Assembly (NCBI RefSeq): GCF_048544455.1
Contig: NC_133534.1
Coordinates: 33,294,217 to 33,358,216 of the forward strand
Direction of reading: 5' to 3'
DNA length: 64,000 nt
Source of the DNA: Silene latifolia
Taxonomy: Eukaryota; Streptophyta; Magnoliopsida; Caryophyllales; Caryophyllaceae
Shown here: in pieces, positions 55,160-64,000 of the stretch
Numbering within the stretch: the stretch's first letter is position 1
Layout: the number at the start of each line of letters is the position of its first letter
Program-made: the position numbers and the translations under genes
The notes under the pieces: generated by a model
Told to the model about the DNA's origin: nothing
The model's input: the letters and a program-made list of their open reading frames with translations, nothing else
Database searches by the model: none

Positions 55160-55830
55160 TTTATGCTTCAATCGGCGTTTTGAGAGAGCGTCGGCTCGGT
55201 TGTTCTCGGACTGGGATGCACTTGTATTTGGAAAGATTTCAATTTTGAGGTGTCACTTGACCCTCTCCGGTACCTTACCATCCCATCGTCTCGAGTCTCA
55301 TACTCTCCTCGGATTTGATTAGTCACTAAGAGCAAGTCTGTTTTCAACACAATATGCTCCGCCCCGGCAGCTCTAGCTAACTCGACTCCAGTTATCACCG
55401 CCTCATATTCGGATTCGTTATTTGAGGCCGAGAAGGTAAACTTCAAGGCGTACTCAAACTCGTTTCCGTTAGGGTTGATGATAAGGATGCCGCTCTGAGC
55501 TGTTCGCCGTGGAGGACCCGTCGGTATACACTTCCCACACGCCGGGATGTGATTATTCTTGATACGTGCACTCGGCCAGGAAGTCTGCAAGCGCTTGCCC
55601 CTTTATCGAAGGCCTCGACTTGTACTGAATGCCGAAGCCGGAGAGCTCCACTGCCCATTTGATAAGTCTGCCGAATTTTTCGAATTTTTCTAATGCTTTC
55701 TCCAATGGCTGGTCGGTTAAGACCGTCACGAGATGTGCGTCGAAGTAGAGTTTCAGCTTCCTTGCGGCAACGACGACGGCGAGGGCTGCCTTTTCGATTA
55801 GTGGGTAATTTCTTTCGGCGGCCAGCAGTG
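55160..55830 (-). mobile_element. RNase H region of the Retand-like element
   Basis: The encoded blocks include FTFSASNNESEYEAVITGVE and EHIVLKTDLLLVTNQIRGEY, the second RNase H type seen in Tat elements, with remains of the first RNase H toward 55.8 kb. Confidence 0.7.
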
Positions 55831-56024
55831 TATGGCTGATAAAGTAAATTGGGTATTCTTCGCTTATTTTCTTCCTCGACGATTACGACCGACCGTGGCC
55901 GAGGTAACTGTTAAGTATAGATATAGCGTCTCCCCTAGCGTCGGCCTGGACGGGGTTGGCGGTGTCGAAAGCGGGCTTTCGGTTGCACGAAAGTCGTGCT
56001 CGTTCCTCCCCCCGCCTAAAGTTT

Positions 56025-57350
56025 TTATTCCCCTTCAAAGACTTTAAAGAACGGAGTGCTCTTGTCGGCCGACCGAGAGATGAAGCGGGCGAGAGCCGCC
56101 ATCCTTCCGATCAGCGTCATAACCTCTTTTCGATTTCTCGGCTCCGGTAGGTCTAGTATTGCTTTGACTTTCTCCGAATTGGCATCAATTCCCCTGGCGC
56201 TGACAAGCACGCCGAGGAACTTGCCGGCCCGGACACCGAAGTTACATTTCTTTGGGTTAAGCTTCATTTTATATTTCCTTAGTGAACAAAATGTCTCACC
56301 TAAATCGGCTAAGTGCTCGCTGTCAGACTTGCTTTTTACAATAGCATCGTCGACGTAAGCCTCGATGTTTCGCCCTTTTTTATTTTCGAACACTTTGTCC
56401 ACCAACCTAGTGTAAGTTGCGCCAGCGTTCTTCAAACCAAACGGCATCATTTTATACATGAATGTGCCGTGACTGGTGATGAATGCGCATTTAGGCATAT
56501 CTTCCTCGGCCATAAATACCTGATGATACCCTGAGAAGGCGTCTAGCAGGCTTAGCATAGTGTAGCCTGCCGTGGCGTCAATTAAACCATCTATTCGACG
56601 CAAGGGATATCAATCTTTAGGGCACGCTTTATTAAGATTGGTAAAATCAACACACATCCTCCACGCCCCTGACGATTTCCTCACCATTACAATATTTGCT
56701 AGCCACTCAGGGTAAGTAGAAGGCATGATAAAGCCCGCCGCTAATAATTTGTCAATTTCAGCTTTGATGGCCTCATCCTTCTCGGCCGAGGAGTTCCTCA
56801 TCTTCTGCTTGACCGGCCGAGCGGTGGAGAGTACGTTCAGCTTGTGAACGATCACCTCCCGGCTCACGCCTGGCATCTCGGCAGCTGAGTATGCGAAGAC
56901 ATCTTTGTTCTTCCTTAGTAGGTCTAGGAGATCAGACCTGAATTTTGGCTCCAGGTCGACACCGACAGTTACGGTGCGCCCTGGGTCAATTTCCACTTCC
57001 TCGGTCTCGGCTCCTTCGACCATGCCGACATCAGTATTCATCGGTTCGCCCTCCTGCTGCAAGGATGGGCTCTTCCCTTTCTCCGATTTTTTCGCCACTT
57101 TGAGGGATTGCATGTTGCACCCCCTGGCAGACACTTGGATATTGACTATTTCATCTTTCTCGTCCTTTGAGACAAGCTTTTGTGCTTCCCCCCGGTCCGA
57201 GACGTACATCAATGTCAGGGCCCGGATGGACATCACTGCATCGGCCTCGCTCAAAGTGACCCGGCCTATGAGAACATTGTAAGCAGACGAACCATCGATA
57301 ACCACGAACTCAGATAAAACATTTTTAGCCGCATCCGCTTGGCCTAACAT
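56025..57350 (-). mobile_element. Protease and reverse transcriptase of the Retand-like element
   Basis: It encodes a protease-like block (VVIDGSSAYNVLIGR), an acidic linker, and RT blocks (MPGVSREVIVHKL, MPSTYPEWLANIVMVRKSSG, WRMCVDFTNLNKACPKD, LLDAFSGYHQVFMAEED, MPFGLKNAGATYTRLVD, EAYVDDAIVKS as the YxDD box). These are characteristic of the Tat lineage. Confidence 0.85.
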
Positions 57351-57536
57351 CACCGATACCGATTGACCCTGTGGGTACCAGGCCGGCCCCAGAGAAGTCA
57401 GTATAGCGGGTTAATGCAGGGGCTCGGTCTCCAATCTTCGCACCGAGATTAAGAAAGCACTCCCGAACATGATGTTCGTGTAGGCGCCGTGTCAATCGGC
57501 ACCTTTTGACCAAGTGGTTGGCTATATCCGGGTGGA

Positions 57537-57898
57537 CTACAAGCGGGGGTCGTGCGGGGCGATGACTCCCTCGTAGTCCTTCTTTCCAATGGTTATATCG
57601 GGGATGGTGGAAGCGGGGATCGCTGTTTTAGGCACAAAGTTGATGGCTTGGTATAACTCATTTAGGTGCCGTTTGTGCCCATTAGCTGACTCACCGTTCT
57701 CATTTCCCCCGATGACAACCTGGATTACTCCCATCCGTTGAAAAACTGATTTTCTGTTCGCCCCGTCGGCGCTTGTTCCTGGGCCTTCAGCTACATACTT
57801 GCTGAGGCCCCCCTTTCGGATTAGCTCTTCGATGGCGTTCCTTAGATGTCGACAGTTGTCAGTTTTATGGCCGGTGTGGCCATGGTACTCGCAGAACT
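57537..57898 (-). mobile_element. Gag C-terminal region of the Retand-like element
   Basis: It encodes CEYHGHTGHKTDNCRHLRNA and EELIRKGGLSKYV, the Cys/His block that ends Tat-lineage gag. It is truncated at 57898 by the insertion of the chromovirus, with gaact at 57894-57898 as the likely target site. Confidence 0.85.
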
Positions 57899-58453
57899 TG
57901 TAACACCCCCATACTCCAAGTGCCTTACCAGGACCACTCAGGTATGAAGATATTACCATCTCGGTTACCCGAGGCAATGATAATCAAATAAACAATGAAG
58001 AAACAACGTTTAAATATAAATACTTAGTGAAGAGTTACAATTCTCAAAACCAAACCAAAAGTGTAATACATGTTCTCAAACTGACTGTTCTAACTGAAAT
58101 GTAAATAAACTAATAAGCTACAGCGTAAGTCTCCTATCATCATGTCGTGGCAATCCCAGCTATCCCAGTACTCATCTCATACCTGCTCAATATCTGCTCA
58201 CCATCCCCGAATGGATCACCGCAGGTTTACAAAACAACAACCGGGGTCAATATTAATCACACAACTCAATATATATATATACGATAAGATAAACAGACAG
58301 CTTAACTGTCACACATACACAACCAACCAATTCCAATCATCCCAATCACTGACTGTCCACTGGACCAGCCCTGCCAGTGGGGGACCGCAGCCGTACCCAC
58401 CAAATCCCCGCTCCACATAGTGAGCGATAACCCTGTCCATTAATGTGCACATC

Positions 58454-58479
58454 CCTTCTGTGGCGGGTTCCACAGAAGG
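58454..58479. repeat. Conserved LTR hairpin
   Basis: A perfect 10-bp stem (ccttctgtgg/ccacagaagg), identical to that at 48685-48710. Confidence 0.9.
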
Positions 58480-59059
58480 CGAAACTAGGGCATGAAGCCA
58501 CTCCCGCAAGTGACCCCACTCAGCCGAGGACACGCCTCGAGAACCACAGACAGCAGTCACAATCACAACCGTCACAATACAATTACTATATCAAACAATC
58601 AATCTCAACACATCAACAATCATCCCATTATGGGACTAATACTGAGTAGGAAATCCTACCTGGAAAGCACACTGTCAGACGGTCTCTACTGCTGTATCAA
58701 AAAGCTTCCTCTATGAACCCTCCTCCTATCATACAACATATAAATGCTACCAAATCAGACACTACTCAAAAACCCCCAAATCCCTATATTAGGGTTTAAC
58801 CAAATTAAAGGAAAGACAATAAAAAGGGTACATAGATCTTACCCTCGACGCAAGGAATTCAACGGTATAACCAACGATGAGAACCGACCTCCCAAACTCC
58901 AGGAATTGCTAACAATGCGATTAAGATGGTGAACTTGTTTGCTTTCTCTCTTAAACAGTAAATTAGGTTTTGCAAAAGTGATTTAGAAACAATGACGGAA
59001 GGTTATATATCTTAATCGCATAATTAACAAAACCCGAGAAAACTTCCCGTAAAACCGGC

Positions 59060-59208
59060 TACTCGATCGAGTACCCAAGGTACTCGATCGAGTACCCCCT
59101 TACTCGATCGAGTATCCCAGCTACTCGATCGAGTACCCAACAGGTCAGAAACTTTTCTAAAACGCAACTTACCCTTACTCGACAGAGTAAGGCCCACTCG
59201 ATAGAGTA
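59060..59208. repeat. Palindrome array TACTCGATCGAGTA (6 copies), reverse LTR
   Basis: Copies lie at 59060, 59081, 59101, 59122, 59176 and 59195. The last two carry the gaca/gata variants. Order, number and spacing mirror the array at 47928-48073. Confidence 0.9.
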
Positions 59209-59461
59209 CCCAAAGACTCATAAATACGGAGTATTACAGTCTTCCCTCCTTAAAAAGAACTTCGTCCCCGAAGTTCAAACCACGACTAAACAAAGGTACT
59301 CCCATAACACTCCCGACTCAACAATCGAAACAAAATTCAACATAAAACATGTTACTAACCCAACTCATCCCGACAAACATACCAACACAACATACAAAAA
59401 GGGTATAAAAACTCTTAAAAACCGTTCGCGATCATCTCCTACCCCCCTAAAAGAAACAAGG

Positions 59462-59890
59462 TTACGTCCCCGTAACCATACATACCTGATCAAAAACGAA
59501 AGGGTAACGCTCTTTCATAGCTTCCTCTGGCTCCCATGTAGCTTCCTCGGTCTCGTGGTTAGACCAAAGGATCTTAAGCAGAACTGTCTCACCACTCCTA
59601 GTCTTTCTAACCTTTCGGTCAAGAATCTGCTTAGGCACCTCTAGATATGATAAGGACTCATCTAGCTCTAAGCTCTCTGCCTCTAACACATGTGACGGGT
59701 CACTCACATACTTCCGCAGCTGCGATACATGAAACACATTATGCACTCTCTCTAACGCAGCAGGTAAAGCCAGACGATAAGCAACCTCCCCAACTCGCTC
59801 TAAGATCTCATAAGGACCGATAAACTTCTGACTTAGCTTGCCTTTCTTCCCAAATCTCATAACCCCACGCATAGGAGACACTTTCAAAAG
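59462..59890 (-). mobile_element. Chromodomain region of the chromovirus
   Basis: It encodes the integrase C-terminus (RFGKKGKLSQKFIGPYEILE, RVGEVAYRLALP, RVHNVFHVSQLRKY) and a chromodomain-like end (ILDRKVRKTRSGETVLLKIL, then WSNHETEEATWEPEEAM). It is thought to guide integration to chromatin. Confidence 0.88.
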
Positions 59891-60043
59891 AACCTTGTCC
59901 CCAACTTGAAACTCTATGTCTCGGCGATGTAGATCTGCATAACTCTTTTGCCTATCCCGTTTGCTCTCATCCGTTCCCCGATCATCTTAATCTTTCCACC
60001 ATCTCATGCACCATCTCTGGTCCTAAAACCATCGCCTCAAAGA

Positions 60044-60940
60044 CTATCGTCCCCAGATTGGACTCCTACATCTCCTCCCATACAAAGCCTCAAACGGTGC
60101 CATACCAATACTAGTGTGATAGCTGTTATTGTAAGAAAATTCTATCAAGTCCAACCTCTGTTCCCAGCTACCACCAAAATCCATCACACAAGCTCGCAAC
60201 ATATCCTCAAGAGTTTTGATTGTTCTCTCAGTCTGCCCGTCTGTCGCAGGATGAAATGCTGTACTCATCTTCAAAGCTGTTCCCAACGATTCCTGCAACT
60301 CTTTCCAAAACCTCGATATAAATCTCGCATCTCTGTCAGACACTATGTCCTTAGGGACTCCATGTAACTTAAGCACGTTCTTTAGATAGGCCATAGCCAA
60401 TTGTGCCTTAGTCCATGTATCTTTCATTGGAACAAAGTGAGCTGACTTGGTCAGTCGATCCACTATTACCCAAATCATGTTGTTACCTTGTTGACTCTTT
60501 GGCAAACCCACAATGAAATCCATGGAAATGGATTCCCACTTCCACTCAGGTACCTCTAAAGACTGAATCTTACCTTGTGGTCGTCGCTGTTCCCCTTTAA
60601 CTCTCTGGCATGTCAAACAACGGGACACAAACTCAGCTGTCTCTTTCTTCATCCCAGGCCACCAAAACGTTTTCTTCAAATCCTTGTATAGCTTGTCACC
60701 ACCCGGATGTATAGAATATGGTGTACAATGTGCCTCTGTCATGATAGTCTTTTTCAACTCCTCATCCTTAGGGACACACCACCTACCATCGAACCTCAAA
60801 CTATCATCTGTATGAATAGAAAATCGTGACACTGTCCCTTTCTCTACTCCAGCTCTCCACTCAACTATCTTAGGATCCAAAGCCTGCTTACCTCGAATGT
60901 CATCATAAAACTCAAGCTGTACTGTCATATCACCCATGGC
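60044..60940 (-). mobile_element. Integrase of the chromovirus
   Basis: It encodes the HHCC region (HPGGDKLYKDLKKTFWWPGM, CLTCQRVKGE) and the DDE core (WESISMDFIVGLP, VSDRDARFISRFWKELQ, FHPATDGQTERTIKTLEDML). Confidence 0.92.
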
Positions 60941-60949
60941 ATCACCTTT

Positions 60950-61350
60950 CTACATCATATGTATCCCAAACCTTGCTACCTCATCTCTCAGCCTCATCAA
61001 AGATAGAGATGTACACAGAGAATGTACACTCTTCCTACTCAAAGCATCAGCAACAACATTGGCCTTCCCTTCATGGTAGATGATTTCCATGTCATAATCG
61101 CCAATCAGCTCCATCCACCTCCTCTGTCTCATGTTCAACTCCTTTTGAGTGAAGATGTACTTGAGACTCTTGTGATCGAAAAATACCTTAAAGGTCGCCC
61201 CATAAAGGTAATGTCTCCAAATCTTGAGAGCAAACACCACCGCACCCAACTCCAGATCATGAGTAGGGTAGTTCTCCTCATAAGGCTTCAATTGCCTAGA
61301 AGCATAGGCAATCACTTTACCATTCTGCATCAACACACATCCCAACCCAT
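60950..61350 (-). mobile_element. RNase H of the chromovirus
   Basis: It encodes [50 protein letters not shown] and [10 protein letters not shown]. Confidence 0.9.
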
Positions 61351-61401
61351 TCTTTGAGGCATCTGTATAAACCTCAAAGTTCTCGCTCCCCTTCAGTAAC
61401 G

Positions 61402-62895
61402 CTAAGACAGAGCTGTGGTCAAACGCTCCTTTAATGTTTGGAACGCCGTCTCACAACTCTCATTCCAACGAAACCTGTTCTCTTTTCTCATCAACGCTGT
61501 CATAGGTCTAGCTATCTTGGAGAAATCTTTCATGAACCGTCTGTAGTATCCAGCTAAACCGAGAAAACTCCTGATCTCAGCAACATTCTTTGGTGCTTCC
61601 CACTTTGTCACTGCCTCAATCTTCGCCGGATCCACAGCCACTCCCTCCTTAGAGATCACATGCCCCAGAAAAGCAACTTTCTCTAACCAGAACTCACACT
61701 TGGACAGCTTAGCATACAACTCATGTTCCCTCAACGTTTGCAACACGATCCTCAGATGCTCCTCATGCTCCTCTTTGGTCTTAGAATAGACTAAGATATC
61801 ATCGATAAATACCACTAAAAACTGGTCCAAGAACTGTCTGAAGATTCTATTCATCAAATCCATAAACACTGTCGGTGCATTAGACAACCCAAACGGCATC
61901 ACCACATACTCATAATGGCCATACCTCGACGTGAAAGTTGTCTTTGGTATGTCCACCTCTCTAATCTTCACCTGATGGTACCCCGACCTCAAATCAATCT
62001 TAGAAAAGACTGATGCACCACTCAACTGATCAAACAGGTCATCTATCCTTTGCAAAGGATACTTGTTCTTCACCGTCACTCGGTTCAGCTCCCTGTAATC
62101 TATGCACAACCTCAAACTCCCATCTTTCTTCTTCACAAAAAGAACTGGTGCTCCCCACGGCGATACACTTGGTCTAATGTATCCCTTCTCTATCAAATCA
62201 TCTAACTGATTCCTGAGCTCCTCCATCTCTTTAGGACCCATACGGTACGGTGCCTTAGAGATTGGCCCCGTCCCTGGCTTCAACTCAACGGTGAAATCTA
62301 TCTCCCTCTTTGGTGGCAACCCCGGAATCTCGTCAGGAAAGACGTCGGCAAATTCTCCCACCACTGGTATCTCATCAACTGTCGGAATCTCTATCCGGTC
62401 ATCTCTCACATGGCACAAGATCAAAGGACATCCCTTCCTCAGATAAGACTTTAAGGTGACAGCTGCAATCAACTTAACTTTGGGTTTGACTAGAAACCCA
62501 CGATAAGACACACTAACACCCTTAGGACCTCTTAAAGACACTTTCTTTTGATGACAGTCTATCTTAGCTTTATACTTTCCTAACCAATCCATCCTGACTA
62601 TCATCTCAAAACCGTCAAAAGGAAACTCTAGCAAGTCTACAGGTAGATCAACTTGTCCAACTATCATAGATACATCTCTAAACAACCTCCCACATGGTAC
62701 AGACTCACCCGAAGGTATAAAAACTTGCTCACTAACAGACTCATATACCCTCAAACCCAACCGTTTAACATGACTTGAAGATACAAACGACTGAGAAGCC
62801 CCCGAATCAAATAAAACAAAGGTAGGAATACCATTAACAAGGAAAGTACCGGTGATAACGTGTGCATCCTCCTCAGCTGCTTTCTTCTCCATCAT
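61402..62895 (-). mobile_element. Protease and reverse transcriptase of the chromovirus
   Basis: It encodes a protease ([20 protein letters not shown]), then RT with [74 protein letters not shown] and [17 protein letters not shown] (YxDD equivalent FIDD), followed by [20 protein letters not shown]. Confidence 0.92.
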
Positions 62896-63940
62896 GAATA
62901 ACTTTCCATCGGTCTTCCGTCCACCTCCTGGACAAGATTATTTGAAGTGGTCGGCTTAGCACCCGACCCTTGATTGTTGTTGTTGTTCGTTGGTGGTTTC
63001 TGATAAGAATTACCGCCGTTGCGGTTGCCTCCACTCTGGTAACTCTGACTTCCCTGGTTTGGCCATGACCCAGCCGGTCTGTTACTCGCATAGCTCTGCG
63101 CTGGTCTCTGGAAATATCCCAGTGCACTTGTGCACTCATGTCTCTTGTGGCCTACACCACCACAACCATAACAGGTCACTCCCCAACTACCACTAACACT
63201 TCCACGGCCGCGCCCAAAGGAAGCCCCAGCACTGAACCCTGACCCAGAAGAAAACCCCCTTAGACTGATTGTGGTTGCCTTTCTTGTGATTAGATTGGCC
63301 ACCACCCTCGCTCTCATACTTCCTCTTCTCACCACCTGACCTCTCCTGAGCCATCTCCACCAACCTCTCAGCTCTCCCAGCCCTCTCATAAGCTTCCTTA
63401 ACATCCGTAAGGATTCCCACGGGTAACTTATCCATAATCTTAGTGGTCAACCCCCTCTCAAACCTCAACGCCAGATTCTCCTTTCTCAAACCCATATCCT
63501 CAGCATACCTAGACTTCTCATTGAACTGCCTGTAGTACTCGGCCACAGACATCTCAGCGGTCATCTTAAAACTGTCAAACCCTTCCCTCAACTTACTCCT
63601 CACATGCTCCGGTACGAACTCCTTTCTCACAGCCTTACGAAACTCCTCCCAAGGTATAGCAGGTAAACCTTGGTTTGTATATATCTCCTTAGCACTCACT
63701 TTCACTGTATCTCACCACTTGCCAGCTGCTTCCCTCAGATAGAACGCAGCTTGTTCCACTCTCATCTCGTCAGGACAGTGAACCAAATCTAATATGTTCT
63801 CCATCTCTCTAAGCCAACTATCAAGAAGGTTAGGCTCCCCAACTCCCTTGTACTCTTTCGGGTTAAACCTCGCTATATAGAGGCTGATTTTAGAATGATC
63901 AACCTCCTTCTCCTTATCTTTATCCTTATCCTTCCTCACA
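62892..63940 (-). mobile_element. Gag of the chromovirus
   Basis: It encodes the capsid-like blocks FNPKEYKGVGEPNLLDSWLR, AEYYRQFNEKSRYAEDMGLR and ADVKEAYERAG-like 'LTDVKEAYERAGRAERLVEM', a Gly/Ser/Asn-rich region and the zinc knuckle CYGCGGVGHKRHEC. Confidence 0.88.
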
Positions 63941-64000
63941 GTTTTAAAGCCTCAGTAAGAGCATCTTGGTGCTCCAACATCTTAACGATATCATCCATAT

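Larger units (their letters stand above)
57899..59238 (-). mobile_element. 3' LTR of the reverse Tekay-type chromovirus
   Basis: On the minus strand it starts TGTAATACTCCG, after the purine tract ttaaggagggaagac, and ends GGGGGTGTTACA. It is 1340 bp and carries the palindrome array (59060-59208) and the conserved hairpin (58454-58479). It is inserted in the gag region of the Retand-like element. Confidence 0.9.
49361..64000 (-). mobile_element. Reverse Retand/Tat-type Ty3/gypsy element (continues beyond the window)
   Basis: Layout on its own strand: gag end and PR/RT/RNase H/integrase (57.9-53.9 kb), a tandem repeat (53.7-53.15 kb), an ORF in antisense orientation (52.9-50.4 kb), PPT and 3' LTR. 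An antisense extra ORF plus an amplified tandem repeat 3' of pol is the hallmark reported for Retand. A chromovirus is inserted in gag at 57899, so the 5' part lies outside. Pol carries several breaks, whereas the antisense ORF looks whole. Confidence 0.75.
57899..64000 (-). mobile_element. Reverse Tekay-type chromovirus (Ty3/gypsy), continues beyond the window
   Basis: On its own strand: gag (about 63.95-62.9 kb, to a CYGCGGVGHKRHEC knuckle), protease (62.9-62.6), RT (62.3-61.4), RNase H (61.35-60.95), integrase (60.94-60.05), chromodomain (about 59.9-59.46), PPT and 3' LTR. Long open stretches remain and only a few breaks are apparent, so it is the youngest-looking LTR element here. The 5' LTR lies beyond 64000, so age cannot be read from LTR divergence. 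Confidence 0.9.

Overview
This is nuclear DNA of a dicot plant. It has plant-type host genes (two PLC-like phosphodiesterases, an ARMADILLO-REPEAT-ONLY protein, a degraded PPR gene, a broken TPR gene and one tRNA-Pro) set in about 45 kb of nested transposable elements: Athila, Retand/Tat-type and Tekay-type Ty3/gypsy elements, an RNase-H-bearing L1-type LINE, hAT elements, Stowaway MITEs and SINEs. The Retand-like element, with an antisense ORF and an internal tandem repeat, resembles the family first described in Silene. That suggests Caryophyllales, perhaps Caryophyllaceae, but this is an inference.

Layout. 1-4.2 kb: 3' non-coding part and LTR of a forward Athila-like element. 4.2-16.1 kb: a reverse Athila-like fossil with its LTR, an extra ORF and integrase/RNase H/RT. 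A 2.3 kb solo LTR splits its integrase, and another LTR remnant cuts it at 16.13 kb. It carries two arrays of GC-rich dyad-symmetric units and a 181-bp repeat. 17.9-29.4 kb: host island with a PPR pseudogene, PLC-like gene 1 (with an expanded 11-residue repeat), a head-to-head duplicated hAT transposon forming a roughly 1.6-2 kb-arm inverted repeat, and PLC-like gene 2. 30.3-32.1 kb: an orphan poly(A) retroposon. 32.2-38.4 kb: a full-length but mutated reverse LINE with target-site duplication. 39.1-39.4 kb: a SINE with an internal 72-bp duplication.

40.3-47.6 kb: host island with the ARO gene, tRNA-Pro(UGG), two MITEs and a TPR gene split by a hAT-like element. 47.9-64 kb: a three-level nest. 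A Tekay-type LTR is cut by a reverse Retand-like element that keeps its antisense ORF and promoter, and that element is cut in gag by a reverse Tekay-type chromovirus running off the right edge.

The host genes appear to preserve ancestral gene order. The Arabidopsis neighbours At4g34920 and At4g34930 (PLC-like) and At4g34940 (ARO1) match the PLC-PLC-ARO order here, recalled from general knowledge and not searched. The points most worth following are the hAT palindrome (a natural hairpin-RNA candidate), the 11-residue N-terminal repeat of PLC1, the promoter-bearing antisense ORF, and the conserved palindrome and hairpin arrays inside the LTRs.
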